A DNA stretch of 64,000 nt from Pleurotus ostreatus/Saccharomyces cerevisiae fusant. Its lineage: Eukaryota; Opisthokonta. Made by a program: the position numbers and the translations under genes. Where the stretch lies: contig JAMQCK010000041.1 in assembly GCA_024196135.1 (NCBI GenBank), positions 1 through 64,000 on the forward strand, given 5' to 3'. Position 1 is the stretch's first letter. Each line of letters starts with the position of its first letter. Positions 24,133 to 36,038 of the stretch are shown piece after piece. The notes under the pieces were generated by a model that did not search any database, was not told where the DNA came from, and worked only from the letters and a program-made list of their open reading frames with translations.

Positions 24133-24471
24133 TCAGCAGCATCCCCCCACATACTGCTTGATCCCATTGGGATACGAGATGCACTCGCCGTCGTTCGCGC
24201 CAGCGGAGATCCACTCGCTGCTGCCCGTGCAGGTGTTCGCCTCCGCGTAGAGGGCCGCGCCGCAGCAGCCCGGGCCGAACGACTTGAGCGAGTACGCGGT
24301 CGCGGGGAGGCTGTTGCAGTTCGCGTTCCCGTCGTCGATGCGCGCGAGGACGGGGCCGGAGCAGTCGGTGCTGGCGTAGGCCTCCTGGTAGAAGTCGTCG
24401 CGCGGGACGAGCGGGTTGGCGAGCGCGAGGGTGGCGAGGAGGAGCGTCGGGACGAGCGTGGTGAATTGCAT
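24133..24471 (-). CDS. Small cysteine-rich secreted protein
   Basis: The frame encodes 112 residues. The start gives a clean signal peptide (MQFTTLVPTLLLATLALA) ending near residue 18. The mature chain has eight cysteines at 37, 52, 69, 70, 81, 97, 111 and 112, including two CC pairs, the second at the very C-terminus. The even number suggests four disulfides. Size, secretion signal and cysteine content place it among the small secreted proteins that fungi release. Its function is unknown and I do not recognise a family. A TATATAA box at 24589-24595 on this strand lies about 120 bases upstream of the ATG. The gene appears intronless. Confidence 0.75.
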   Translation of the reverse strand: MQFTTLVPTLLLATLALANPLVPRDDFYQEAYASTDCSGPVLARIDDGNANCNSLPATAYSLKSFGPGCCGAALYAEANTCTGSSEWISAGANDGECISYPNGIKQYVGGCC

Positions 24472-24588
24472 GGTTGTTGGCGTCTGAGCGGTGGTCAGCA
24501 TACACAACGGAGAGGTTAGAAAGGAGGAATTACAGCGTGAGGATGGTAGTGAGTAGTGGGTGGTCGGTTCTCTCATCGTCCGACCTCT

Positions 24589-24595
24589 TATATAG
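24589..24595 (-). promoter_or_regulatory. TATA box of the secreted-protein gene
   Basis: TATATAA on the minus strand, about 120 bases before the ATG at 24471, is a normal spacing for a strongly transcribed fungal gene. Confidence 0.5.
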
Positions 24596-25370
24596 CGGTC
24601 GCACCAGCGTAAACATAGACCGGAATACGCTGACCCGGCACACAAGGCGTGCCCGCATACCAGGAAGGAATGCAGCACGCGCTACGCACTGTGGAAGGTA
24701 CGGCGTTCGCAGCATATCCTCCGAACGGACTTGACACATCGCTCGCTGCCTGGGGCTCTACATACAACTTGTGAATACCACACGCTCCATAGGAGCCTAC
24801 GGGTACTCTCTGAGTAAGACTCAGTGCAGCTAGGTATCAGAAGAGACCCGACGCCTTTGGCGGTGCGTGTCGGGTGTTTCCCAGTGCGTTTAGGCGAAGT
24901 AATACAGCAGGGGTCGACTGACATACGCATTCTCAGTGACAACAAAGTGACCGCGTTCCAAAGCATATCTCACCGTAAGCAGCACCCACAACAGGCCGTG
25001 ATACTGCATGCCTCCCCAGAGTCCGTCGGTGCACAGGCGCCACATCGATGCCGGTGAAGAGAGCCAGCATATGCAGCGTCGATGCGGTTGACGCCCGCCG
25101 CAAGAGAACTGAAAGCCTGAGGTGTATACAAGAGCACTTTCAATCGCCCCTCTCAGGGGAAAGAGTAGTGGATGCGAGCGCTGTTCACGTTGGCGTCCTT
25201 CAGAGGTTTCAACGAGCGGTGTCCGTGACGGTAAGTTCCAGGAGTTGTGGGTCCCGGATGGTAACGGCTCGGCATTTGCCGCAATGACGCAAGTCACGAG
25301 CGCGACGGAAACGACGCGACAATTCTAATGCCACATTCGCCTCTTGTCTCCTTCCTTCACCACGAACGAA
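24596..25370. other. Divergent intergenic region
   Basis: This lies between the secreted-protein gene (minus) and the F-box gene (plus). No gene, RNA or repeat was identified. Antisense frames here are short. Confidence 0.4.
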
Positions 25371-27803
25371 ATGGTCAGACGAACCCTTGCGAATGTTAAT
25401 AGGAATGAGGATACTCGTGATGATGCCGACTACGCAGAGTCTAGCACGGCGCGCAAGGTTAAGCGTGCTAAGACATCCCGCGCCGTCAGCAAAGCGACGA
25501 CTGGAACGCGACAGAGAAGGAAGCTGAGTGCGTTGCTCGAGCTCCCTCTGGATGTAGTATATGAGGTACAGTACGCCCTATTATATTGCTGCGTCGCGTC
25601 TCCTTACGCTGCTGCTACTCCCAGATATTTAGCCACCTCCATCCTTCGCAATTACTCAACGTCTCGAGGACTAACAAGGCGCTCCGGGCGATGCTCATGT
25701 GCAGGAACGCGCGCTCGGTGTGGAAGGCCAGCTTCGGGAATGATCCCGATATTCCCCCAGTCCCGGACGACCTCAATGAACCGCAGTATGCGCGGCTTCT
25801 ATTCGACAAGTCCTGCATGGTGAGTGTTAGGCCGATCCTCGTCGCCTTGATATCTCACACTCATGAAACCAGGAATGCCTTGCTCCAAACGTGTCAACTG
25901 TCGCTTGGGGCGCACGCTGGAGGTGCTGCAAGAAATGCTTCGAGTATGAGTGCGTTTCCCATTGCTCACTGACTGTGCCCCGCTCTAATGCCGTCATTGT
26001 TCATAGCTTCTGGCCCGAGGAAAAGATATACGGTCTAGTAGAGCTCGAGCCGTATGATAGAGACCTTAAGGACGTGGTCCCAGGATCATTGCTGAAAGGT
26101 GCGCTACTTCTCGCTTCCCGGACGTCCGTTCGTGTGCTCAGCCGTCGCAGATAAATCCGGCGAAATGACGATGTTTTACAAGATAAAACAAGTACTAGCG
26201 TTTTTGCACGAAGCGAAGAACTACTGGGGCGACCCGGAGAAGGCGAAGGTGTGGGTGGAAGAAAAGGTCGCGGAGAGCAAGAAGCAGGAGGATGTGCGTT
26301 GGGCAAACTTCATTACACTGGAGATGTTGGCTAATCGTGCTGCAGCACGGATTCTTGCTTCAAGACTGGGACAGTATGCGGCAAGAAGCTCGCGCGCGTG
26401 AGTTGGACGAAATTCGTCACCAACGCCAAGAAGCGTTAGTATCAATTCAAGTGTGCTTGAGTTTCCTCGCTGACCATGTCACCAGCATTTTCGAAAGATT
26501 GAGAGCGTTAGGCTGGGGAGAGGATGTTGAGAAATCGCGTTCCAAGCTTATCGAGAACTCGAATGTGAGCAAAGCGCAGCCGCTGACGGACTACGGTATA
26601 TGGTTCCACATTTCTGAGACTTTCTCGTAGTATTCACATCCGTGCCAGGCTGGTCGAAGATCAAGGATAACGTTGTCAACCACATCGCCTCTCTGCGCGA
26701 AGTGCGGTTGATAAACGAGAAGTCCAGAAGGTACAAAGCGTTCTCGGACGCCTACGATGCTTTCCTCCTCGCACAACCGCCCGGGTCTGTATTCCCCCCG
26801 GTTGGCAGCCTCGTCGACCTCGACCACGTCCGTAGCGCTATCTACGACACCCCCGTCGAGAACGACCTCTCGGACGAGGCCATCCGCGCCCTCGTCGACG
26901 CCATCCCCACCTCGTGGTTCCACACCTGGCGCGCCAACGCCGAGAAGCAGCTCCGCGACAAGATCGTCGAGAAGCTCGGCGACAAGACGCCCACCAACCT
27001 CGCCCTCGCCTCCGTGGTCTTCACCTACACGCCCGCCTGGGCGACCGACGCGTCGCAGGTGCGCCTCGTGCGGTATCCGGAGGTCCTCATGGACCCGACG
27101 ATTACGGATGAGTTTGATAGAAAGGCGAGCGAGACGCGCAAGCGCACGAGGTACATGCCGTGGTCGGCGGCGGGGATCGACTTCAGCGAGGCGATCCATG
27201 GGCGCGCGAGGTTCTTCGTCGAGCTGGCGGGGCTTGATCCGGAGACGGCGACGCATGAGGATATGGCGCTGGCCGATCCCTGGTTCTCGTACCATACCCC
27301 GGATGGGGCATTCTCGTATTTGTCGGGATGGCCGCATGTGGTGAGTAGATGGCGCCGATTCCGAGTGCAGTGGACCAGAGCGTCTCCTAATTCCGAGGCT
27401 GAACATTATCTGACATGCATACCCAGCTACGCGACGGCATGCAATGCGCACACTTCAATGGCGTCGCGGAGGACATGGCCGCGACGTTCCGCTTCGCCGT
27501 CAACAGCCTTCTGTGGATGCCGCGGTTCGACGAGCACCTGGCGCGCTGCATGCACTGCGGGGCTTCGTTCAGGAAAAGCGCTGCGCTGTATGCGCATCTA
27601 TTAGACGAGTGAGTCCTCTGAGTATCTGGATTTTTTGTTGATATCATACTGTCCATGCTCTTCTCGATGTTGACGAACGTGTTCACAGGCACCATCGGCC
27701 GGTGCCGATACAACGAGATTTCCGGTTCATGGACGGGAGGTGGCACGCGGGGTCGTTGCGCTTCCCAAATACTACTACGCAGTCCTCGGTGACGGTTGTA
27801 TAG
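25371..27803 (+). CDS. F-box protein
   Basis: Ten exons (25371-25565, 25625-25819, 25873-25949, 26007-26098, 26151-26293, 26346-26434, 26486-26595, 26649-27340, 27427-27608, 27689-27803) join to 629 residues. The basic N-terminus is followed by an F-box split by the first intron: LELPLDVVYE then IFSHLHPSQLLNVSRTNKAL. F-box proteins dock to Skp1 in SCF ubiquitin ligases and choose the substrate. Downstream are a RWRCCKKCFEY cysteine cluster, charged helices, a large exon with no known fold, and a CMHCG pair near the C-terminus. The substrate is unknown. The boundary near 26596-26648 was chosen because the alternative intron would be only 35 nt. The acceptor at 26150 could also be at 26141. Confidence 0.8.
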
Positions 27804-28260
27804 TGGCAGGAAACAGCCTCGTCGTTGTTTGCTTTTCTGCATGCATACTGGGCGGTCTGCCGCATTTTTTTTTCCTAATTCGACGCGAACAGGTGCATAT
27901 GACGGACATGCCATGCACGCCGTGTCAACATGCAGGGCGAGGCTCTCGCTGAACTCTTACCATTCGATTTTCCCAAGGTATACACACGTAAAACCGCCCC
28001 TGTACTGATATACTATTATACAGGGTAGACAATCTGTAGGACAGTAATTGTTTAACCAAGTAGTCTCATTATCTAACGCCCGCGACTCAGTCGAGACTGG
28101 GTCAGCACCGCATTACCATTGTCGCAGAAGATGGCGAAGAAAGGAGACTGTCGCGTGGACAACGGAGGGTCCGCTGAGCTAGACATCGAGGAGCGCGATC
28201 CAGGGTATATTTCATCAAAATAAATCATCTGCGTAGTCAATCTGCTCCCCGCCCGAGCAG
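27804..28260. other. Convergent 3' flanks; tail homologous to paralogue B
   Basis: The F-box gene and paralogue A end towards each other here. The segment 27975-28060 (GTATACACACGTAA and following) matches the downstream flank of paralogue B near 54365-54430. The segment 28079-28250, read on the minus strand, aligns with the last 60 codons of B but contains in-frame stops. Confidence 0.6.
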
Positions 28261-30100
28261 TTAATCGTCTCCCCACTCGATGCGATATCCAGATACGTAC
28301 AAGTTCAAAATGCGCAACGCAGGCAAGTGCACGCGAGCAAGGAATGCAGCCGGGTCCACCCTGACGTGCAGGTCCAGTCGTTCCAGTCGCGGCAACACGC
28401 TTGGTCCGCGGAAGGACTTTCCAGAGCCCGTACGACCAAGGCAGAGAGACAGCACGCGCAGTTGAGGAAGGGAGGTTAGTAAGGAGGCAGCCTCCGTCGC
28501 CTTCAGCTCCGCGCAGAGGAAAAGTCCTTGCAGCTGTGTCCAGGGGAGAATGCCCCCTCGCGCGATGCCGTCGAGGCGCAGGAATTGTAGTTGCGAATCT
28601 GGCGGCCAAAGCCAGGTCCCTTGCGCTTGCGCTGCGGCGCCCTCGAAGCGAAGGGTGACGTTGGTGAAGCGGGCGAGACGCGTCTGAGCCCTCGCTATTG
28701 CAAGGGCTAGGAAATTTGAAGGGAAGGGGACGCCGGCTGCGAGCTTGAGGTCCAGTTCTAGTGTGTCGAGGTGTTGATTCAAGAAGTTCTCGAAATCATT
28801 GAAGGCTTCGTCCACCGTTCGTGGCTGGTCCTCGTCCTCAATCGCGCGGAATTTAAAGATTAGCGTATCGTCGTCGGATAGAGTGCCCGATGTTGAAAGC
28901 AGTAAGGGTTCCTCCAATATTGCCGTTAGCTGCGTATAGGCATGCAATAGCGGGCGCTTTGACGAAGACGACCTCTTGCGTTTTTTGAAGCTTGGATACG
29001 GGACGGACACCAGAAGGTAGTCCCAGGGGATTTGCATGATCCCAGTTGTCTGTCCGTGACTCTGACGTTCTTCCTCGTCCACAGCAAGACCGAGAGGCGC
29101 AGGATTGTGTGCGCCACGGTGGGGTAGAGTCATCGGAAACACGGCGTGGCTCTGATCGTCGTCTGCCTCTGCTCGATACTGTACGAGTACATTTTTGTCT
29201 TCTTTGGTCGGTGACGGCATTACGGGCGCATCAGAGGGATCTACGGAGTCACAAAGCTGGACACTGTGTCCTTCAACCGTTTTGTTACTGATAGGCGAAG
29301 CAGGCAAGCCGTGCGTTGACGAGTCGACGAGTGAGATAGAAGAGCTATGATGTAAGCCCATTATTTCAGCAGAGCTTGGGCTCGCTGTCGCGCCTGTAAG
29401 CACGGATTAGCAGGACTCGACGAAAGCGCGAGAACAGACGCACCCATGTCGACTTCTGTCGCGTTTTTGAGTCGCCCTTCAGTAGTATGGGCAAATCGCG
29501 GCTCGCTTGTCTCATCCTTGTGCATCAGGAGACTGGGCGAACTCGCCACTATTTGGCTCATTCCCTCTGTGGCAACATCAGGATTATTTTCCAGAGCAAA
29601 TACGACGACGGTACCGGATGTGAATAAAGACGTGCTGCCGCCGGTTTCGAGCGCTCCGTATTCTTCTTGAAGGTGCTCCGGAGCGGCTGGAGTCTGAGAA
29701 GCACATAGCGGGGGAGTTGGAGGGAGAGCACGGTTCTGGGGATTAAGTCGAGGTGAGCAATGTTCCTCTCTTTGAGGCGGAGCAATCGGGTCGAGTCGCG
29801 GCGCCGCTGATGGCAATGTTGAAGCTGCCAGTACGAGCTCGCGCTGGCAATGCTCGCAAAGCTTTGGCTGTTGTGGAGTCTTTAGATGTTCAGTCTCGTC
29901 GTTTGGAGGCTGAGGCGGGGACGGCCTGGTAGGTTTTGAAGGTGAAGATGCTTTGGGGCCCGCAAGACGCTTTTTGAGGCGTCTGCGGGTTTTGCGGCCA
30001 GGTACGACTGACAAGCAGCTCTTTTAGTAGATGTTCACAATATCTCGTAGAGACACTACTCACTTGCTGACCATGCCTTCAGGAAAGAGGATAGCTTCAT
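28261..30100 (-). CDS. LRR-like protein of the Met-Lys-Leu family, paralogue A
   Basis: Three exons (30064-30100, 29444-30007, 28261-29393) give 577 residues. The 37-nt first exon encodes MKLSSFLKAWSA and the frame passes into a basic segment (GRKTRRRLKKRL). Then follows a long Ser/Pro/Thr-rich region with a CEHC motif. The C-terminal 230 residues are helical and leucine-rich, with LRR-type strands such as LPQLRVLSLCL, LPRLERLDLHV and LPALRILNLYV. That part is clearly homologous to the protein at 54457-56401, with shared blocks IARGGILPWTQLQ and NGIARGAVLPWAQLQ. The intron positions and the first exon length are the same in both. Function unknown. Compared with B it stops about 60 residues early. 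Confidence 0.75.
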
Positions 30101-30993
30101 TGTGAAACCAGAAAAAGGCGGTGACGGACTCGATGGTGAAATGGGGTCGGGCGGCAAGATGCTTGCAGAAAGTAAGATGGCAAGAAGGGGGTGCTCTAGT
30201 ATTCATCGGTTTCCTTTTTGGGGGATAATTGTTGGGTCCTACCCATGAATTCGGACGAATAAACGATGTACAATGAACTGGACTCGGGCTCGAGAGATTT
30301 TGGGAGAAGCGAAACCATTGTGTACCTTTGACGAGAGTGTAGAGGGCGAATAATCCAGGAGGGCTATAGGGTGTTCAGAGGGGAGAATCAAATGGGCCTG
30401 GGGTCAGAGTTACTCATGGTCGCCGGACCCAAGCGCGGGCTGAGCCAAACAACGCCAAAGTGCTCGAAGCCCGGGCCGCGCACGTGCACTTCAGCCACGA
30501 ATCGGCTATTGCCGAACGATGTTTACTCCCGCTTCATGCTCTGACTTGGCTCTGGTGTTCACGTAACTCCAGACTGTTATCCGCCGATGGCCAGCACTTT
30601 CCTTGATCCCTTCAAGCAAATCAGCTCTGCCAAACCAGCGCTGCACTCACTTAACCACAGGGACGTCGTTCGTGACGCGCACGCCCAAAGCTGGCTGTGA
30701 ACTGCGATACGTCCCCGACGGCCTTCGTCCTGCGATCCCTTCTTGTAAGTCCTGTATACTGAACTGAATACAACCAGTTGACCTAGGCGGCACCTCTACT
30801 CGCTCTCCGTTGGCCGTTGTGTCTTTAAAACGGTGAGAACTAGCATGCGCTCCCGACGGCCATCGTTCGCGTCCTTCCTATCCTTCGTCACTTTTGGCTA
30901 TCCTATTGAGATACACATATCGTGCATTCGTGGAGGCGACTTGACGTACTTCAATCCTCTCTCGATTGGTCGTCTTGCTCCCTGGTGTTCAGT

Positions 30994-31169
30994 ATGGATG
31001 CGAATCCACTCACGCCTCCATCGCCCTCGGACATGGTCGTACGTCTTCGCCGGTCTTGGGACAAACCCGATGTTCTCTGGCGTTCGCTCCACCCCAGAGT
31101 ACACCACCTGCTGTATACCATTCACTTGCTATTCCGCCTGGGTTATTGACCTGCATCCCTCGGAAATGA
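30994..31169 (+). CDS. Possible micro-protein, 38 residues, two exons
   Basis: Exons 30994-31038 and 31098-31169 splice in frame across a 59-nt intron with a GTACGT donor and a CCCCAG acceptor. The product starts MDANPLTPPSPSDMV and ends CIPRK. It is proline-rich without a signal peptide. Good splice sites and a clean stop are the only support, and chance is a serious alternative. Confidence 0.2.
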
Positions 31170-32176
31170 CGGCCGCCAAGTATCTACCTGTTGTTCTTCC
31201 TATATGAGGCAATGATAAGCAGTGCTGATCTTGATGCGCCTCGAATTTGCATCTCAACTCTGATGCGCCCACACTCCCCCACATCCCCCCACCTTTGTCT
31301 GCGCACGCGTCTATTGTCTTTATTGAGACAGTACTTCTTAGCCGACGCGTCCCAGGGTTCGGTTATCGCGTAGGATTGGAGCTCTTCAATCGGGTGCTTC
31401 GATAGCCGTATCGCTGACAGAAGCAAGGGGTACTTACGGAGTGTATGCCCCAAGTGTGTCACTAGAGAGGGAGTCAGCCACCGCCGGACGAGCTCAGGCT
31501 CTAGAGAGTAAGCTGCTGCGCCGATACACAACTGGCTGTGCGCTCCCGTCGTTCGTCGCACCTTCCAGTAAGCGTCTGTGAGTATTGGCGGCCGGTAGAA
31601 GCCCTGCTCTGAGTGGTCAGGAAGCCCTCACGAGGCGAAGTACCCGCCCGACGGACGCGCAAACCTCGTCAGCTGAGAGCAGTTCAACGTGCCACGCGCG
31701 CGACGAACGCCTGAACACGTGCGCGGGGCCCCAAGCGCCCCGGAGGGAATCTCGCAGTTCCCACACCTTGTACCTCCCGCTGCGCACCTCGAATTCGTCA
31801 ACATCCCTGCAGGCCCATCTCCGCCGAGGCCGTACTCGCAGCGTCGCAGGAGACAACAGATCCTCGTTATTGCGCGCGAGGCGGCAACGTATCCAATCCC
31901 AAGTCTGGCGCCGCCCTGCGCGCACTGCCAGCGCACGGCGCGTCAGACGACCCGTCCCGCCCGACGCGTCGTGCCCCCGGGGCGCGGTCGCTCGCACCGG
32001 GTACGCGTCCCGCTGCACCGGCTGCACGCCCCTTCGCGCCGGCAGCAAGCCCCGTTCCGCTCCATGACCGCTCTTCTGCCTCCATCTTCGATCGGATCGC
32101 CCCTATTCGCGAACAATAACATGTCCCCATGACTAGCGATTCAGAAACCTGATTAGACGTTCATAACACCGAGACC

Positions 32177-32183
32177 TATATAA
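32177..32183 (+). promoter_or_regulatory. Probable TATA box of the P450 gene
   Basis: TATATAA stands about 280 bases before the P450 start codon. The spacing is long but possible if the 5' leader is long. Confidence 0.4.
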
Positions 32184-32459
32184 TGCCCCCGGATCTCGAC
32201 TCCGCACTACAAAAGGCCAGCGCCTCTGCACTACAAAAAGGCAGCGACCCACCCGCGTCCTTGGCGTACTTTGTCTCTGGCATTCACGCACGGCGACTTC
32301 CTTCTTCACGACCGCGACGGCCGCGAGAACGCGAAACTGCACGACGGGTATATAACCACCAGGACTAGAACCCAGCGCGCGACTGTAGAGATCGCGACGA
32401 CGCGTCGGTGAACGGCGGACCACATTCGCAACTCAACTTGCGCCACCACCTCCACCACC

Positions 32460-35120
32460 ATGTTCGAGATACAGCCACAGACTATCGCGCTCGCCCTGCT
32501 GCTTGGCACGCTGCTCACCTACGTCAAGCACCGCATCGCGAACAAGGGCAACAGCGGCGTCCCCCTCCCTCCCGGGCCCAAGGGTCACTGGCTCTGGGGC
32601 GTCTCCATCCCCGATGCCTTGTACGTCCCGCGTGTCATCACTCCCCTACCCTCAAGCTCACCGCCCCGCCCAGCGCGTACCGCTTCTTCGAGACGCAGAC
32701 GCAGATATACGGGCCCATCTTCTCCTACCGCCAGGGCCCCTTCTCACCTGTGACGGTCGTGATCGGGCGCATGAAGCCCGCGGTGGAGATCATGGAGAAG
32801 GAGGGCGCGGCGACAATGGACCGCCCGCGGCAGATCGCAGCGGGCGAGACGCTGAGCGGGGGCATGCGCCTGCTGCTCACCCCCGCCGGCGAGCGCTTCC
32901 GCAAGCTGAGGAAGTACGTGCTCGTGCCTGCCCCGCCCTCCCGCCGCCATCACTGACGTTGACGCCGCTTCGCTTCGCTGTCACCTTACGCTCTGCCCCC
33001 GCCGTGCTTCTGCCGCACCGCCGTCATCGTGCCTTTTGGTGCCGTGTCCGGTTGTAGAGCCCTGCACTCGCACCTGCAGCCCAAGAGCATCGCGACCTAT
33101 GCGCCGACGATGATGGCGATGGCCAAGCAGCACCTCTTCGACATTGTCGACGACCCCGAGCGCCACCAGGACCACGCCAAGCGGTGAGTGCGGGCCCGCC
33201 ACTTTGTCTCAAGCCGCTAGACGTGACCCGTGGACGTCATGCCACATCGCGCTCATAGCGGGTGCCCATTCTGCCTAGTCGCTCTCGGGACTAGGATACG
33301 CCCTTATCCCTATCACCCTACTAACGCACCTCCCCCAGGTACGCCGCCGCCGTCGTGATGGTACTCGCGTATGGGAAGGTGCCCAAGGGCTTTGACGATC
33401 CCGAGGTTCAGGCTGTCAACCGGTACGTACTAACATCGCTAGTCGTATCAACTACCGGCCTCTTACGCGCGCGCTTCCAGGTGTCTAACGCGCCTGGGCG
33501 TATCTTTGCGCCCCGGAGTTTGGAAGGTGGACGTCTATCCCTGGTTGAGGTGAGGGTCTAGACTGCCTGCTTGGATGTTTTACGCCCTCTCTGCCCATTC
33601 ACACTCGCCTGCCTCTCGTCACCCCGCCCCTCCGCAGCGTACACGATGCGGGACCGTGGTAGATATGGCGGTCGGGCTCATTGTCTCTGGTTGTTCCGCC
33701 TTCATTCGCGCGCCTTCCGTCGAGGGCGGCCGCGCTGGGGGGCGCTCGAGGCGCTACTACTGGTATCGGCACGTCTTCCCTGTATCGGCGGCGTGATTAC
33801 TCTGCGCAGAGTGACGGCGCAATTACCCTGTACAATGACGCGAGCCCGCCCTACACTCTCATCCCTTCGTCTCCTCGCTACACCCATTTACCTCCGGCGC
33901 TCTTCGTTGCGCCTTCCCACGTCTCGCATCCGCGGGTCTATGCACGCCTCCTGTACTCCGTTTATCCACAGCGTCTAGCCCTCCGATTGCCTATACTTCC
34001 ACCCCTCGCCTGCCCGTTCACGTACTCGTACTGACCTGCCCTATCAGATTCATCCCGGGGTACTTGCGGTGGTTGCAGGACGGGCATCAGGAGGAGCTCA
34101 ACCTCTTCAAGACGCAGCTCGAGCTAGTGAAGCAACGTAAGGTGAGTGCGATCGCTCTATATCCCCTTTCGTGCATCTCTCCTTTTGCAAAGCCTTCTCC
34201 TGCGAAGCGCGTTCTCAACTCTTGCTCCATATATATGCCTTGTCTCCATTGAACATCGTCCATCTAACCTATCTGATCTAGGCGCGCAACGACCCCTCGC
34301 TCAAGGAGTGCTTCGGCATCTATGTCATTGAGCAGCAGGAGGCGCTCGGCCTCGACGATGGGGAGGCCGCCTACCTTGCAGGGTCTATGTTCGGCGCGGG
34401 CTCTGATACGACCGCGTCCGCGATCAGCGTGAGCGTGATGGCAGCGGCGACGCACCCGGAGGCGCAGGAGAAGGTTGCGCAGGAGTTGGAGACGATCATC
34501 GGGCGGGCGAGGGGTGAGTGTCTAGATGTGCTTGAGTTGCGAGAAATGGTCGCTGACGACCCTCCTCAGCCCCCACATACGCAGACAAAGACTCCCTCCC
34601 GCAAACCATGGCCTTCGTCCTCGAGTCCTTCCGGTGGCGCCCCGTCACCGCGGGCGGCGGCGCGCACAAAGCGACCAAAGACCTCATCTGGGAGGGCTAC
34701 CGCATCCCCGCCGGCGCCACCGTCTACGGCAACGTCTGGTCCGTCGGCCGCGACCCCGCCTACTTCCCCGACCCCGAGTCCTTCAACCCGCAGCGCTGGC
34801 TCGACGAGGAGGGCCGGCTGCGCGAGGACATGAAGAACTACCCGTTTGGCTTCGGCCGTCGCGTGTGCCCGGGGTCGCATATGGCTACGGCGTCTGTTTT
34901 CCTGAATACGGCGCTGTTGTTGTGGGCGTTCAAGCTGCAGTCGGACCCGGCGCGGCCGATTAATGTGCTGGCGTTTACGGAAAGTGCGAATGCGCACCCG
35001 CAGCCGTTTGCGGTGAGGTGGGAGTCGAGGTTTAAGGGGAAGGATGGGCGGCCGCTCAGCTGGAAGGAGGGCGGGGAGGCGCTGAGGGAGGCGTTGGAGG
35101 GGTATGGTGTGGAGTTCTAG
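32460..35120 (+). CDS. Cytochrome P450 monooxygenase
   Basis: Eight exons (32460-32620, 32674-32913, 33058-33183, 33339-33422, 33481-33549, 34048-34141, 34282-34513, 34570-35120) give 518 residues, the usual P450 length. A hydrophobic N-terminal anchor (TIALALLLGTLL) followed by a PLPPGPKG hinge places it on the ER membrane facing the cytosol. The oxygen-binding helix reads GAGSDTTAS at about 296-304. The ExxR pair lies at 354-357 (ESFR). The heme loop is FGFGRRVCPG with the axial cysteine at residue 435. It uses molecular oxygen and electrons from a P450 reductase. The substrate and CYP family cannot be read from sequence. The intron at 33550-34047 is 498 nt, against 53-155 nt for the others. 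Confidence 0.92.
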
Positions 35121-35463
35121 GCGGTGGAATGCAGGAAGGAAGACTGTGGGTTGTTGACGATGATGATATGCCGCTCTTGGTCCGATCGATGGTCTAGATG
35201 GATGGCTGGTGCGCATAGAGGAATTATATGTTGCCGACTAGTTTTGTAGGGTTACGCACGTCTTGTCTGGACTCTGTACAACAGTATATCTATTGGAATA
35301 GCCTTATGAAATCATGACTTAGTTTCTTGTAGGCGGAGCGCCGTTGTCGAGCGAGGTACGATGTTGATCGTTCACGATGTTCCTACGCAAGCACTTTGGC
35401 CTCGTTCAACGCTTCAGTTGTGAGTGACGCCATACAAACGCTAGGCTGCTCCTTGCTGTACAG
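35121..35463. other. Intergenic between P450 and tRNA
   Basis: This is the 3' flank of the P450 gene. Nothing else was identified. Confidence 0.4.
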
Positions 35464-35535
35464 TCCGGTATGGTGTAACGGCTAACATTGCCGCCTTTCA
35501 CGCGGCAGCTCGGGGTTCGATTCCCCGTACCGGAA
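35464..35535 (+). tRNA. tRNA-Glu (UUC)
   Basis: A full cloverleaf folds without an intron. The acceptor stem is TCCGGTA with TACCGGA, and an A discriminator ends the gene. The anticodon stem is GCCGC/GCGGC around the loop CTTTCAC, giving anticodon TTC. The T arm is CGGGG-TTCGATT-CCCCG, which holds the B box. A TTTT run about 18 bases downstream (35553-35556) is the likely RNA polymerase III terminator. Confidence 0.95.
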
Positions 35536-36038
35536 GTGAAAATGGACCATGACTTTTGGCCAGGGATCCTTTTTGTTCTGCGACGATCAGCCCTCGACGA
35601 GGTATAGCATGTATTGAACCAATAGAACATACTGGCGAGAGTTCATATGCAGCACTCTCCTTTGCTTTGGGCGCCTGCGATGTCGCATCGCGTCCTGGAG
35701 GCTGCGCGTAGTATTTTGCCTTGTGAACGAGCGCCGCGATGATGACGTAGGGATGTGGTGGCGCGCAGTTGCTATGTCGTCCACGGTCGAGTGAGGTGCT
35801 CTGTTGCTGGACATACGTGGTTCTTTCCTGCACCCATCCGCTACCAAGTCTTACCGAAGCTATTTCCAGCAAACGATCCCCCCGAAGCCTTCAGTGAACC
35901 ACTCGCACTCGTCCACCACTCGCACTCAGCCCGCCACGCACTCATTGTTAGGATCCCTTTCTATCCGACCATAGACCCGTACTCGACCCAGCCATCCATA
36001 CACTCGTACTCTACCCAATTTCGCCCAACATCCCAACC
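35536..36038. other. Intergenic between tRNA and next gene
   Basis: This contains the polymerase III terminator and the promoter side of the gene at 36039. No other feature was found. Confidence 0.4.

Larger units (their letters stand above)
30101..32459. other. Divergent intergenic region, 2.4 kb
   Basis: This separates paralogue A (minus) from the P450 gene (plus). A possible very short spliced reading frame lies at 30994-31169 (separate entry). Elsewhere I see only short frames on both strands. The P450 TATA box lies at its right end. Confidence 0.4.

Noticed and set aside
31585..32132. Overlapping frames of 87-160 codons upstream of the P450 gene
   Set aside because: Both strands are open in several frames with Arg/Ser/Pro-rich sequence, which is typical of GC-rich noncoding DNA. 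No start context or splice pattern was convincing.
12460..35120. Prenyltransferase and P450 as parts of one biosynthetic cluster
   Set aside because: They are about 20 kb apart with SYS1, Ran-binding, F-box and other unrelated genes between them, and no core synthase is present.
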